DNA from: Pseudomonas yamanorum | GTDB taxonomy: Bacteria > Pseudomonadota > Gammaproteobacteria > Pseudomonadales > Pseudomonadaceae | Length of the DNA: 64,000 nucleotides | Assembly (NCBI RefSeq): GCF_013386765.1 | Contig: NZ_JACARE010000014.1 | Span: forward strand, 277,758-341,757 | Direction of reading: 5' to 3' | In this document: in pieces, positions 1 to 8,870 of the stretch | Position numbering within the stretch: position 1 is the first letter of the stretch | Layout: every line of letters begins with the position of its first letter | Position numbers and translations under genes: made by a program | The notes under the pieces: generated by a model | What the model was told of the DNA's origin: nothing | What the model saw: the letters and a program-made list of their open reading frames with translations, nothing else | The model's database searches: none

Positions 1-88
1 GGGCATCAGCCCGCGCACCTTGCGCTACAAGCTGGCGCAGATGCGCGATGCCGGGATGGACGTGGAAGCCTACCTCTACGCCACTTGA
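1..88 (+). CDS. fleR: FleR C-terminal end (partial, 5' end outside window)
   Basis: Only the last 28 codons are present, ending at a TGA at 86-88. The peptide begins GISPRTLRYKLAQM, which reads as the recognition helix of a Fis-type helix-turn-helix at the end of an NtrC-family sigma-54 activator. It lies directly before fliE, where Pseudomonas carries fleR, the response regulator of the FleSR two-component system that activates mid-stage flagellar genes. The name therefore rests on the HTH tail plus position. Another NtrC-type activator (FleQ) is possible but does not fit the gene order. Confidence 0.75.
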   Translation, partial: GISPRTLRYKLAQMRDAGMDVEAYLYAT

Positions 89-142
89 GAATTCTCGAAG
101 CCGACAGGGTTAGTCGCCTTTTCTTACGAATTGCCACGGAGC

Positions 143-158
143 TGGCACCCTTGTTGCT
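143..158 (+). promoter_or_regulatory. Sigma-54 promoter of fliE
   Basis: TGGCAC at 143-148, five bases, then TTGCT at 154-158. The GG and GC pairs are ten bases apart, as in the -24/-12 consensus, and the match is essentially perfect. It lies 60 bp before the fliE ATG. Flagellar sigma-54 promoters in Pseudomonas depend on FleQ or FleR. Confidence 0.9.
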
Positions 159-217
159 ACCACCCCAGTAACCGTTGCGTAGTGTCAAAAAATTGCGGGT
201 CGTCGGAGAGAACGTTC

Positions 218-550
218 ATGAGCCAAGGTGTTGAATTCAATCGGTTGATGTTGGATATGCGGTCCATGCAAATGGATGCCATGTCTCAACCGAAATCCGC
301 CGCGCAAGCCGTACCGGAATTGGGCCAGAGCAGCTTTGCCGACATGCTCGGCCAGGCCATCAACAAGGTCAGCGATACCCAGCAGGCTTCCAATCAGTTG
401 GCGACCGCCTTCGAGATTGGCAAAAGCGGCGTGGACCTCACCGACGTGATGGTCGCCTCGCAAAAAGCCAGCGTTTCATTCCAGGCCTTGACCCAGGTGC
501 GCAACAAGCTGGTTCAAGCCTATCAAGACATCATGCAGATGCCGGTTTAA
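218..550 (+). CDS. fliE: Flagellar hook-basal body protein FliE
   Basis: FliE is a small periplasmic basal-body protein at the junction between the MS-ring and the proximal rod, and it is among the first rod substrates exported. The 110-residue length is normal. The C-terminal half, with [21 protein letters not shown] and ending in a short [17 protein letters not shown] stretch, is typical of the family. The frame is open further upstream, but the ATG at 218 is chosen because the sigma-54 promoter at 143-158 lies in that upstream stretch and the protein then begins MSQGVEF, as FliE proteins do. It is the first gene of fliEFGHIJ and ends 14 bp before fliF. Confidence 0.96.
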   Translation: MSQGVEFNRLMLDMRSMQMDAMSQPKSAAQAVPELGQSSFADMLGQAINKVSDTQQASNQLATAFEIGKSGVDLTDVMVASQKASVSFQALTQVRNKLVQAYQDIMQMPV

Positions 551-564
551 GGACGATTTGAGTC

Positions 565-2340
565 ATGGCAGAAGCAGTCGTGGATAACGCACCCGCCAAG
601 GCAGACGGCAAGCCGCCGCTGTTTGGCCTGTCGTTCCTGGAAAACCTCTCCGAGATGACCATGCTGCGTCAGGTGGGCCTGATGGTCGGCCTGGCTGCCA
701 GCGTGGCGATTGGTTTTGCCGTGGTGCTGTGGTCCCAGCAACCGGATTACCGCCCGTTGTACGGTAGCCTGGCGGGCATGGATTCCAAGCAGATCATGGA
801 AACCCTGGCGGCAGCAGATATTGCCTACACCGTCGAACCGAATTCCGGCGCCCTGTTGGTCAAGGCTGATGACGTGGCTCGGGCGCGGATGAAACTGGCG
901 GCAGCCGGTGTCACCCCGTCCGACGCCAATATCGGCTTTGAGATCCTCGACAAGGATCAGGGCCTGGGCACCAGCCAGTTCATGGAAGCCACCCGCTACC
1001 GTCGCGGCCTGGAAGGCGAACTGGCGCGCACTATTTCCGCGTTGAACAACGTCAAGGGCGCCCGCGTGCACCTGGCGATTCCGAAAAGCTCGGTGTTTGT
1101 GCGCGACGAGCGCAAGCCCAGCGCGTCGGTATTGGTGGAACTGTTTGCAGGCCGCTCCCTGGAGCCTGGCCAGGTATTGGCGATCATCAACCTGGTGGCC
1201 ACCAGCGTTCCCGAATTGAGCAAGTCGCAAATCACCGTGGTCGACCAGAAGGGCAACCTGCTGTCCGACATGGCGGAGAACTCCTCGCTGACCATGGCCG
1301 GCAAGCAGTTCGACTACAGCCGTCGCATGGAAAGCATGCTGACCCAGCGCGTGCACAACATCCTGCAACCGGTGTTGGGTAATGATCGCTACAAGGCTGA
1401 AGTGTCGGCCGACGTGGATTTCAGCGCGGTCGAATCGACCTCCGAGCAGTTCAACCCGGACCAGCCGGCCCTGCGCAGCGAGCAGTCGACCACCGAACAA
1501 CGCACCGCCAGCAATGGCCCGCAAGGCGTGCCGGGTGCCCTGAGCAACCAGCCGCCAACCCCGGCTACCGCCCCGCAAACCACCGGTGGCGCTGCCGCTA
1601 CCGCAGGCGCAGTGCAACCTGGCCAGCCGCTGCTGGACGCCAACGGCCAGCAGATCATGGACCCGGCCACCGGCCAGCCGATGCTGGCGCCGTACCCGGC
1701 CGACAAGCGTCAACAATCCACCAAGAACTTCGAACTTGACCGTTCCATCAGCCACACCAAACAGCAGCAGGGCCGGATCAATCGCCTGTCGGTGTCGGTG
1801 GTGGTGGATGACCAGGTCAAGGTCAACGCCGCTGACGGCGCCGTCACCCGTGCACCGTGGAGCGCCGATGAATTGGCGCGCTTCACTCGCCTGGTACAGG
1901 ACGCGGTGGGCTTCGATGCCAGCCGTGGCGACAGCGTCAGCGTGATCAACATGCCGTTCTCCGCCGAGCGTGGCGAAGTCATCGCCGAGGCAGCGTTCTA
2001 TACTCAGCCGTGGTTCTGGGACATCGTCAAGCAAGTGCTGGGTGTGCTGTTTATCCTGGTGCTGGTGTTCGGCGTGCTGCGTCCGGTACTCAACAACATC
2101 ACCGGCCATGGCAAAAAACAGCTGGCCCTGGCCGGTGGCGACGTCGAGTTGGGTGGCATGGGCGGTCTCGATGGCGAACTGGCCAACGACCGCGTGAGCC
2201 TAGGTGGCCCGCAAAGCATTCTGTTGCCGAGCCCGAGCGAGGGTTATGACGCTCAGTTGAACGCAATCAAGAGCCTGGTGGCCGAAGACCCGGGTCGTGT
2301 GGCCCAGGTCGTGAAAGAGTGGATTAACGCAGATGAGTGA
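565..2340 (+). CDS. fliF: Flagellar MS-ring protein FliF
   Basis: FliF forms the inner-membrane MS-ring, the base on which the rod, export gate and switch are built. At 591 residues it has the usual size. There are two membrane segments, about residues 33-53 (MLRQVGLMVGLAAS region) and about 485-507 (VLGVLFILVLVFGVLRPVL region). Between them lie YscJ/FliF-type ring-building domains and a Pro/Gln/Ala-rich insert (about 310-375) seen in Pseudomonas FliF. The final 30 residues (AQLNAIKSLVAEDPGRVAQV) form the cytoplasmic tail that binds FliG. The stop overlaps the fliG start by 8 bp, which suggests translational coupling. Confidence 0.97.
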   Translation: MAEAVVDNAPAKADGKPPLFGLSFLENLSEMTMLRQVGLMVGLAASVAIGFAVVLWSQQPDYRPLYGSLAGMDSKQIMETLAAADIAYTVEPNSGALLVKADDVARARMKLAAAGVTPSDANIGFEILDKDQGLGTSQFMEATRYRRGLEGELARTISALNNVKGARVHLAIPKSSVFVRDERKPSASVLVELFAGRSLEPGQVLAIINLVATSVPELSKSQITVVDQKGNLLSDMAENSSLTMAGKQFDYSRRMESMLTQRVHNILQPVLGNDRYKAEVSADVDFSAVESTSEQFNPDQPALRSEQSTTEQRTASNGPQGVPGALSNQPPTPATAPQTTGGAAATAGAVQPGQPLLDANGQQIMDPATGQPMLAPYPADKRQQSTKNFELDRSISHTKQQQGRINRLSVSVVVDDQVKVNAADGAVTRAPWSADELARFTRLVQDAVGFDASRGDSVSVINMPFSAERGEVIAEAAFYTQPWFWDIVKQVLGVLFILVLVFGVLRPVLNNITGHGKKQLALAGGDVELGGMGGLDGELANDRVSLGGPQSILLPSPSEGYDAQLNAIKSLVAEDPGRVAQVVKEWINADE

Positions 2341-3352
2341 TGCTCGAGTCGCCGTAGCCAAACTCTCCCGGGTCGACAAAGCCGCCGTGCTGTTGCTGTC
2401 CCTTGGGGAAACCGATGCAGCCCAAGTGCTGCGCCACATGGGCCCCAAAGAGGTTCAGCGGGTAGGCGTGGCCATGGCGCAGATGCGCAATGTGCACCGC
2501 GAGCAGGTCGAGCAGGTGATGAGCGAGTTCGTCGAGATCGTCGGCGACCAGACCAGCCTGGGCGTCGGCTCCGACAGCTACATTCGCAAGATGCTCACCT
2601 CGGCCCTGGGCGAAGACAAGGCCAACGGCCTGATCGACCGCATCCTGCTGGGTGGCAACACCAGCGGCCTCGACAGCCTCAAATGGATGGAACCGCGGGC
2701 CGTGGCCGACGTGATCCGCTACGAACACCCGCAGATCCAGGCGATCGTGGTGGCGTATCTCGACCCCGACCAGGCCGGTGAAGTGCTTGGCCATTTCGAC
2801 CACAAGGTGCGCCTGGACATCATCCTGCGCGTCTCGTCGTTGAACACTGTGCAGCCGGCGGCCTTGAAAGAACTGAACACGATTCTCGAGAAGCAGTTCT
2901 CGGGCAATTCCAACGCTTCGCGTACCACGTTGGGCGGCATCAAGCGTGCGGCCGACATCATGAACTTCCTCGACAGCTCGGTAGAAGGCCAGTTGATGGA
3001 CTCGATCCGCGAGATCGACGACAGCCTGTCGGTGCAGATCGAAGACCTGATGTTCGTGTTCAACAACCTCTCCGATGTCGACGACCGTGGCATCCAGGCG
3101 TTGCTGCGCGAGGTCTCCTCCGACGTGCTGGTGCTGGCCCTCAAAGGCTCCGATGAAGGCGTCAAGGAAAAGATCTTCAAGAACATGTCCAAGCGGGCTT
3201 CCGAACTGCTGCGCGACGACCTCGAGGCCAAGGGCCCGGTGCGCGTCAGCGACGTGGAAACCGCGCAGAAAGAAATCCTCACCATTGCCCGCCGTATGGC
3301 CGAAGCCGGAGAAATCGTTCTCGGCGGAAAGGGCGGCGAAGAAATGATTTAA
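2333..3352 (+). CDS. fliG: Flagellar motor switch protein FliG
   Basis: FliG is the C-ring rotor protein that binds the FliF tail and interacts with stator units to generate torque. The 339-residue length is normal. Visible hallmarks are the N-terminal AAVLLLSLGETDAAQVLRHM segment that contacts FliF, the middle-domain EHPQ motif near residue 131 that contacts FliM, and a C-terminal domain rich in charged residues (KGSDEGVKEKIFKNMSKR). It starts inside the last codons of fliF in another frame and lies 10 bp before fliH. Confidence 0.97.
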   Translation: MSDARVAVAKLSRVDKAAVLLLSLGETDAAQVLRHMGPKEVQRVGVAMAQMRNVHREQVEQVMSEFVEIVGDQTSLGVGSDSYIRKMLTSALGEDKANGLIDRILLGGNTSGLDSLKWMEPRAVADVIRYEHPQIQAIVVAYLDPDQAGEVLGHFDHKVRLDIILRVSSLNTVQPAALKELNTILEKQFSGNSNASRTTLGGIKRAADIMNFLDSSVEGQLMDSIREIDDSLSVQIEDLMFVFNNLSDVDDRGIQALLREVSSDVLVLALKGSDEGVKEKIFKNMSKRASELLRDDLEAKGPVRVSDVETAQKEILTIARRMAEAGEIVLGGKGGEEMI

Positions 3353-3362
3353 GGCGCCGCGC

Positions 3363-4127
3363 ATGTCGAACAAAGATGAGACGCCCAGCGATCTGATTCG
3401 CGCACGGGACGTCGGAGGGTTCGACGTCTGGTCGCTGCCCAGTTTCGACCCGCATCGCCCGGAGCCTGAGCCCGAGCCGGTAGAAGAGCCCCCGGCCGAG
3501 ATGGAAGAGGTGCCGCTGGAAGAAGTCCAGCCACTGACCCTGGAAGAGCTGGAAAGCATTCGCCAGGAAGCCTACAACGAAGGCTTTTCCACCGGCGAGA
3601 AAGACGGTTTTCGCAGCACCACCCTCAAGGTCCGCCAGGAAGCCGAGGTGGCGCTTGGCGCCAAGCTTGCCAACCTGGAGATTCTGATGGGCAGCCTGTT
3701 CAACCCGATTGCCGAGCAGGATTCCCAGATCGAAAAAGCCATGGTCGGGCTGGTGCAGCACATCAGCCGTCAGGTGATTCAGCGCGAACTGGCCCTGGAC
3801 TCCACGCAAATCGAAAGCGTGATGCGCGAAGCCCTCAAGCTGCTGCCCCTGGGCGTCGGCAATGTGCGGCTGTACATCAACCCCCAGGATTTCGAACAGG
3901 TCAAAGCCTTGCGCGAGCGCCATGAAGAAACCTGGCGCATCGTCGAGGACGCCGCGCTGCTGCCCGGTGGTTGTCGAGTGGAGACCGAACACAGCCGCAT
4001 CGATGCGACCATTGAGACGCGCATCAGCCAGATCATGGCCAAGCTGTTTGACCAGTTGCACGAACAGGCGCTGCACCCCGCAGAGCCGGACTTGAGCATC
4101 CAGCTGGACAGCCCGGATGCGCCTTGA
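3363..4127 (+). CDS. fliH: Flagellar assembly protein FliH
   Basis: FliH is the negative regulator and peripheral-stalk partner of the FliI export ATPase and docks it to the C-ring and export gate. The N-terminal third (residues about 30-60) is acidic and Pro/Glu-rich. A helical middle segment follows, then the conserved C-terminal domain that binds FliI (about 100-240). At 254 residues it is within the family range. The 3' end overlaps fliI by 11 bp. Confidence 0.93.
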   Translation: MSNKDETPSDLIRARDVGGFDVWSLPSFDPHRPEPEPEPVEEPPAEMEEVPLEEVQPLTLEELESIRQEAYNEGFSTGEKDGFRSTTLKVRQEAEVALGAKLANLEILMGSLFNPIAEQDSQIEKAMVGLVQHISRQVIQRELALDSTQIESVMREALKLLPLGVGNVRLYINPQDFEQVKALRERHEETWRIVEDAALLPGGCRVETEHSRIDATIETRISQIMAKLFDQLHEQALHPAEPDLSIQLDSPDAP

Positions 4128-5475
4128 CCGCACCAGTTTCGCCAAGCGCCTGGGTGGCTATGCCGACGTCACCGAGTTGCCGGGCCAGCCGATCCTGGAG
4201 GGCCGCCTGCTGCGCATGGTCGGCCTGACCCTGGAAGCCGAAGGCCTGCGCGCCGCCATGGGCAGCCGCTGCATGGTGATCAACGACGACAGCTACCACC
4301 CGGTGCAGGTCGAAGCCGAAGTGATGGGCTTCTCCGGCAGCAAAGTATTCCTGATGCCCGTCGGCAGTGTTGCCGGGATTGCCCCCGGTGCCCGTGTGGT
4401 GCCACTGGCCGACACCGGCCGCCTGCCCATGGGCATGAGCATGCTCGGCCGCGTGCTGGATGGCGCCGGTCGCGCCCTCGACGGCAAGGGCGGGATGAAG
4501 GCCGAAGACTGGGTGCCCATGGACGGCCCGACCATCAACCCGCTCAAGCGCAACCCTATCAGCGTGCCGCTGGACGTGGGCATTCGCAGCATCAACGGTT
4601 TATTGACGGTGGGCCGTGGCCAGCGGCTGGGCCTGTTCGCCGGTACCGGCGTGGGTAAGTCAGTGTTGCTGGGCATGATGACGCGCTTTACCGAGGCCGA
4701 CATCATCGTGGTAGGGCTGATCGGCGAGCGGGGTCGCGAGGTGAAGGAATTCATCGAGCACAGCCTGGGCGAAGAAGGCCTCAAGCGTTCTGTCGTGGTC
4801 GCCTCACCGGCGGATGACGCGCCACTGATGCGCCTGCGTGCCGCGATGTACTGCACACGCATCGCCGAATATTTTCGCGACAAGGGCAAGAACGTCCTGT
4901 TGCTGATGGACTCCCTGACCCGTTTCGCCCAGGCCCAGCGGGAAATCGCCCTGGCCATCGGCGAGCCGCCGGCCACCAAGGGCTATCCGCCGTCGGTGTT
5001 CGCCAAGCTGCCCAAGCTGGTGGAACGCGCCGGTAATGCCGAGGCCGGTGGGGGGTCGATCACCGCGTTCTACACCGTGCTGTCGGAAGGCGATGACCAG
5101 CAAGACCCGATTGCCGACTCGGCGCGGGGCGTACTCGACGGGCACATCGTGCTGTCCCGGCGCTTGGCCGAGGAAGGACACTACCCGGCCATCGACATCG
5201 AAGCCTCCATCAGCCGGGTGATGCCGTCGGTGGTCACCCCTGAGCACATGATGCGCGCGCAGCAGTTCAAGCAGCTGTGGTCGCGCTATCAACAGAGCCG
5301 CGACCTGATCAGCGTGGGCGCCTACGTAGCCGGTGGTGATCGCGAGACTGATCTTGCGATCGCCTTGCAACCGCAGCTGGTGACCTACCTGCGCCAGGGC
5401 CTCAACGACAAGATCAGCATGGGTGAAAGCGAGGCGCACCTGGGCACCATCTTCGCGCCGGCGCCGGGCGGATAA
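4117..5475 (+). CDS. fliI: Flagellum-specific export ATPase FliI
   Basis: Cytoplasmic ATPase of the flagellar type III export apparatus, homologous to F1 beta. The Walker A motif AGTGVGKS is at residues 175-182. The Walker B region [20 protein letters not shown] and the [18 protein letters not shown] stretch are characteristic of FliI/YscN. The 452-residue length is normal. The start overlaps fliH by 11 bp, and fliJ begins 3 bp after the stop, so fliH-fliI-fliJ are tightly coupled. Confidence 0.97.
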   Translation: MRLDRTSFAKRLGGYADVTELPGQPILEGRLLRMVGLTLEAEGLRAAMGSRCMVINDDSYHPVQVEAEVMGFSGSKVFLMPVGSVAGIAPGARVVPLADTGRLPMGMSMLGRVLDGAGRALDGKGGMKAEDWVPMDGPTINPLKRNPISVPLDVGIRSINGLLTVGRGQRLGLFAGTGVGKSVLLGMMTRFTEADIIVVGLIGERGREVKEFIEHSLGEEGLKRSVVVASPADDAPLMRLRAAMYCTRIAEYFRDKGKNVLLLMDSLTRFAQAQREIALAIGEPPATKGYPPSVFAKLPKLVERAGNAEAGGGSITAFYTVLSEGDDQQDPIADSARGVLDGHIVLSRRLAEEGHYPAIDIEASISRVMPSVVTPEHMMRAQQFKQLWSRYQQSRDLISVGAYVAGGDRETDLAIALQPQLVTYLRQGLNDKISMGESEAHLGTIFAPAPGG

Positions 5476-5478
5476 GCC

Positions 5479-5928
5479 ATGGCCAACACCCGCGCCGCAC
5501 GCCTTGCCCCGGTGGTGGACATGGCCGAAAAAGCCGAAAAGACCGCCGTCCAGCGCCTGGGTTACTTCCAGGGCCAGGTTCGCCTGGCGGAAAGCAAGCT
5601 GGGTGACCTGGAGCGCTTTCGCGGCGAGTATCAGCAGCAGTGGATCGAGCGCGGCAGCAAGGGCGTCTCCGGTCAATGGCTGATGGGTTACCAGGGCTTT
5701 CTCAACCAGCTTGAGACCGCTGTGGGCCAGCAGCGCCAGAGCCTGGCCTGGCACCAGGCCAACGTCGACAAGGCCCGCGACAGCTGGCAACAGGCCTATG
5801 CCCGGGTCGAGGGCCTGCGCAAACTGGTGCAGCGCTACATCGACGAAGCCCGGGCGCTGGAAGACAAGCGCGAGCAGAAGTTGCTCGATGAGCTGTCCCA
5901 GCGTCTTCCTCGCCAAAACCCCTATTAA
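5479..5928 (+). CDS. fliJ: Flagellar export chaperone FliJ
   Basis: Small coiled-coil protein that sits in the FliI hexamer like the gamma subunit of ATP synthase and handles export chaperones. The 149 residues are almost entirely helical and charged, with heptad-like Leu/Ala/Gln patterning throughout, which fits the family. It is the last gene of the fliE operon by spacing, with 88 bp before the next gene. Confidence 0.92.
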   Translation: MANTRAARLAPVVDMAEKAEKTAVQRLGYFQGQVRLAESKLGDLERFRGEYQQQWIERGSKGVSGQWLMGYQGFLNQLETAVGQQRQSLAWHQANVDKARDSWQQAYARVEGLRKLVQRYIDEARALEDKREQKLLDELSQRLPRQNPY

Positions 5929-6016
5929 CCACGCCGCCGCTCCTACATGGATTTGCCCACTGCCCCATCACCTGCTAAACCTTGTTGCACATTGCCAATG
6001 ACAAGGAAGCAGTCGT

Positions 6017-6322
6017 ATGTCAGTCGAATCAGAAGTGTCCCTGGACGGGACGAAGTTGACGATCACCGTCAGGGGGCGATTTGATTTCGGTAGCCACCAG
6101 GCCTTTCGTGATGCCTACGAGCGGTTCTACAAGGTGCCCGAGATCTACGTGGTGGACTTGAAGGAAACCACCTACATGGACAGCTCGGCCCTGGGCATGC
6201 TCCTGCTGTTGCGTGACCATGCCGGTGGCGACAATGCCGAAGTGCAGGTGATCAACAGCAACTCCGATGTGCGCAAGATCCTCGCCATTTCCAACTTCGA
6301 CAAACTGTTCGACCTCACTTGA
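6017..6322 (+). CDS. hsbA: Anti-sigma factor antagonist HsbA (STAS domain)
   Basis: A single STAS domain of 101 residues. The phospho-acceptor segment YMDSSALGMLLLLRD puts the conserved serine at residue 56, the position used in P. aeruginosa HsbA. In that species HsbA partners either the anti-sigma factor FlgM or the diguanylate cyclase HsbD and so shifts cells between swimming and biofilm growth. HsbR, the next gene, controls its phosphorylation. The stop overlaps the TTG start of hsbR. Here the trio lies between fliJ and fliK rather than beside flgM. Confidence 0.88.
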   Translation: MSVESEVSLDGTKLTITVRGRFDFGSHQAFRDAYERFYKVPEIYVVDLKETTYMDSSALGMLLLLRDHAGGDNAEVQVINSNSDVRKILAISNFDKLFDLT

Positions 6323-8037
6323 GCGTCCTGGCCCCGGTCCTTGAGGCGCTGACGGTATTGATCGCCGAAGACAGCGCCGCCGACCTGCTGTTGCTGTCGA
6401 CCATCGTGCGCCGCCAGGGCCACCAGGTGATCACCGCCAGCAACGGTGAAGAGGCGGTGGCGGTGTTCATCCGCGAGCGGCCGCAGTTGGTGCTGATGGA
6501 CGCGCTGATGCCGGTGATGGACGGCTTCGAGGCGGCCCGGCAAATCAAGCAACTGGCGGGGGAGGCGCTGGTGCCGATCATCTTTCTCACTTCCCTGCGC
6601 GAGAGCGAAGCCCTGGCCCAGTGCCTGGATGCCGGCGGCGACGACTTCCTGGCAAAGCCTTATAGCCAGGTGATCCTGGCGGCGAAGATCAACGCCATGG
6701 ACCGCCTGCGCCGCTTGCAGGCCACGGTGTTGCAGCAACGCGACCTGATCGCCCGGCATCATGATTACCTGCTGCAGGAACAGCGGGTGGCCAAGGCGGT
6801 GTTCGACAAGGTGGCCCACTCCGGCTGCATCAATGCCGCGCCGAATATTCGCTACGTGCAATCACCCTATGCGCTGTTCAACGGCGATCTGCTGCTGGCC
6901 GCCTACACGCCGTCGGGGGATATGCATGTGCTGCTGGGGGATTTTACCGGCCACGGTTTGCCGGCGGCGGTCGGCGCCATGCCGCTGGCGGAAGTGTTCT
7001 ACGGCATGACCGCCAAGGGCTACGGCCTGGCGCAGACGCTGCGGGAGATGAACGCCAAGCTCAAGCGCATCCTGCCGGTGGACATGTTCTGTTGCGCCAC
7101 CTTGCTGTGCCTCAGTGCCCAGCGACGGGCGGTGGAAGTGTGGAACGGGGGGATGCCCGAGGGCTACGTGCATGAAGTCACCACGGGCAAGCGCACGCCG
7201 CTGGTGTCGCGGCATTTGCCATTGGGTGTGCTGGCGGCCGAGGCGTTCGATGACCGCACGGAAGTCTGGCCGATGGCGTTGGGCGACCGGGTGTTCTTGC
7301 TGTCGGATGGCGTGCTGGATACGGCCGACGCCCATGAGCAGTTGTTTGGCGCCGAGCGTTTGCAGCAGGTGTTTGCCGCCAACCGCGAGCCGGATCGGTT
7401 GTTTGAAGAGATCGAACAGGCCCTGGCTGGTTTTCGCGGCGAGGTGCGCGATGACATCAGCATGGTGGAGATCAGCCTGCAGGCGGGGGAGGTTTTGCGT
7501 TCGCCGTCGGTGGTGTATTCCGACAGCGGCCAGTCGTCTCCGCTGGATTGGTCGGTCAGCTTTGAATTTCGGGCTGAGACGCTTAAGTCCTACAACCCTT
7601 TGCCCTATTTACTGCAACTGTTGTTGGAGATTCATGGGCTGCGGGAGCAAAGCGGTGCGTTGTATAGCGTGATGGCGGAGTTGTATTCCAATGCCCTGGA
7701 GCATGGCGTGTTGGGGCTGGATTCGCGGCTCAAGCGCGATGCCCAGGGATTTGCCGCCTATTACCGCGAGCGCAATCAGCGGTTGGCGCAGTTGAACAGC
7801 GGGTATGTGCGGGTGCACCTGAATGTGGTGCCGACCGGGGAGGGCGGTTGCCTGACGCTGCGAATCGAGGACAGTGGGGCGGGGTTTGATGTGGATAAGG
7901 TGCTGGCCAGGCCGCTGGATGTCGACCGTCTGTCTGGTAGGGGGTTGAGCCTGGTGCGCCAGTTGAGCAGCGATGTAGGCTGGTCCGACGGCGGGCGGTG
8001 TGTGTGCGTGGAGTTTTCATGGAAGGCTCTGGCATAA
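6319..8037 (+). CDS. hsbR: Response regulator HsbR: receiver, PP2C-type phosphatase and HATPase kinase domains
   Basis: A 572-residue protein with three domains. The receiver (about 12-128) has Asp61 in LVLMDALMPVMDG and a KPYS lysine. A helical linker is followed by a SpoIIE/PP2C-type phosphatase (about 185-395; VLLGDFTGHGLPAAVGAM, LLSDGVLD). The C-terminal HATPase domain (about 430-570; ELYSNALEHG, EDSGAGFD, GRGLSLVRQL) resembles anti-sigma kinases. In P. aeruginosa HsbR receives phosphate from HptB and switches between phosphatase and kinase toward HsbA. The TTG start at 6319 overlaps the hsbA stop; no ATG fits before the receiver. Confidence 0.9.
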   Translation: MSVLAPVLEALTVLIAEDSAADLLLLSTIVRRQGHQVITASNGEEAVAVFIRERPQLVLMDALMPVMDGFEAARQIKQLAGEALVPIIFLTSLRESEALAQCLDAGGDDFLAKPYSQVILAAKINAMDRLRRLQATVLQQRDLIARHHDYLLQEQRVAKAVFDKVAHSGCINAAPNIRYVQSPYALFNGDLLLAAYTPSGDMHVLLGDFTGHGLPAAVGAMPLAEVFYGMTAKGYGLAQTLREMNAKLKRILPVDMFCCATLLCLSAQRRAVEVWNGGMPEGYVHEVTTGKRTPLVSRHLPLGVLAAEAFDDRTEVWPMALGDRVFLLSDGVLDTADAHEQLFGAERLQQVFAANREPDRLFEEIEQALAGFRGEVRDDISMVEISLQAGEVLRSPSVVYSDSGQSSPLDWSVSFEFRAETLKSYNPLPYLLQLLLEIHGLREQSGALYSVMAELYSNALEHGVLGLDSRLKRDAQGFAAYYRERNQRLAQLNSGYVRVHLNVVPTGEGGCLTLRIEDSGAGFDVDKVLARPLDVDRLSGRGLSLVRQLSSDVGWSDGGRCVCVEFSWKALA

Positions 8038-8067
8038 TCCGCCGATTCTTGATCAAGGAGCGAACAA

Positions 8068-8415
8068 GTGGCAGAGATTCATCTGGACCCCGATGTGCTG
8101 ACCGGCTTGCAGGAGGTCATGGAGGGCGAGTATCCGAAGTTGCTCGATACCTTTCTCGATGACTCGCAAAAGCGGGTAGAGGCGCTGCGCAGGGCTCGGG
8201 ATGATGCCAAGGCCCTGGGGCGGATTGCGCATAGCTTTAAAGGCAGCAGCGGTAACCTTGGGGCTGTGCGGTTGGCTGAGCTTTGTCAGTTGCTTGAAGA
8301 TAAGTCGGCCAAGCCTGTGGTTGCGGATTTGGGGCAGTTGGTGGATGAAATTGACCTTGAATTCGCGCTGGTCAGGCCGTTGTATGAGCATGAGCGGGAG
8401 CGGTTTGGGCTCTGA
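8068..8415 (+). CDS. hptB: Histidine phosphotransfer protein HptB
   Basis: A 115-residue Hpt domain with His55 in AHSFKGSSGNLGA, the phosphorylatable motif. In P. aeruginosa HptB collects phosphate from several hybrid sensor kinases and passes it to HsbR, linking swarming and biofilm control to HsbA. The GTG start at 8068 is preceded by AAGGAG at 8055-8060, well placed for initiation. The gene lies 30 bp after hsbR and is probably co-transcribed with hsbA-hsbR. Confidence 0.9.
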   Translation: MAEIHLDPDVLTGLQEVMEGEYPKLLDTFLDDSQKRVEALRRARDDAKALGRIAHSFKGSSGNLGAVRLAELCQLLEDKSAKPVVADLGQLVDEIDLEFALVRPLYEHERERFGL

Positions 8416-8422
8416 CGCTGTT

Positions 8423-8792
8423 GGTGGGTATATCCGTTATTTAGGTAACGGCTACTTATGGTTTCGCTCTTACAGCGGGTCACTTTTGAAAAGCCGGAAT
8501 GCCGGCCCAGTCAAAAGTAACCAAAACGCTCTGCCCGGTATGACTCACCCCACGCACATAGGTAACAGTTTTTTTAACTGGCACGGTCAACTGTGGGAGC
8601 TGGCTTGCCTGCGATGGCATCACCTCGGTGTATCTGATGTACCGAGTTGTCTGCATCGCAGGCAAGCCAGCTCCCACAGAAAAGCAGCTCTGCTTTCGCT
8701 CTGGATCTTGCTTTTAACACTCAAGCCTGCCGGCAGGCCGGTGTAAGCGCGGAACCCATATCAGCAACAACGAAATAACGGATATACATCCC
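8423..8792 (+). repeat. MITE-like intergenic element with long imperfect terminal inverted repeats
   Basis: This fills most of the 455-bp gap between hptB and fliK. The ends at about 8427-8478 and 8739-8790 are imperfect inverted repeats, with the perfect core TATATCCGTTATTT at 8429-8442 and its complement at 8773-8786. Inside are a second inverted pair around CACTTTTGA and TCAAAAGT and a complete REPIN. No transposase is encoded. The pattern resembles a non-autonomous element I recognise from Pseudomonas genomes, and family identity is inferred from memory. Confidence 0.65.
8591..8679. repeat. REPIN (GTGGGAGCTGGCTTGCCTGCGAT family)
   Basis: Two REP sequences in opposite orientation, CTGTGGGAGCTGGCTTGCC and its complement, form a near-perfect long palindrome with a short variable centre. 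The element is nested inside the MITE-like element between hptB and fliK. Confidence 0.9.
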
Positions 8793-8804
8793 AAAACCAA
8801 AACC

Positions 8805-8820
8805 TGGCCCAACTCTTGCT
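8805..8820 (+). promoter_or_regulatory. Sigma-54-type promoter of fliK
   Basis: TGGCCC at 8805-8810, five bases, TTGCT at 8816-8820, with GG and GC ten bases apart. One or two bases depart from TGGCAC. It starts 13 bp after the right end of the MITE-like element and lies about 50 bp before the fliK ATG. Confidence 0.75.
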
Positions 8821-8870
8821 CTACCTCCAGTAACCGCACCCTCGACCCCTGTGCGGCGGAGACTCTATAT

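Noticed and set aside
5976..6001. TAAA and GCCAATGA resembling a FliA (sigma-28) promoter before hsbA
   Set aside because: The -10 matches six of eight bases and the spacing is one base short; too weak to list as a promoter.
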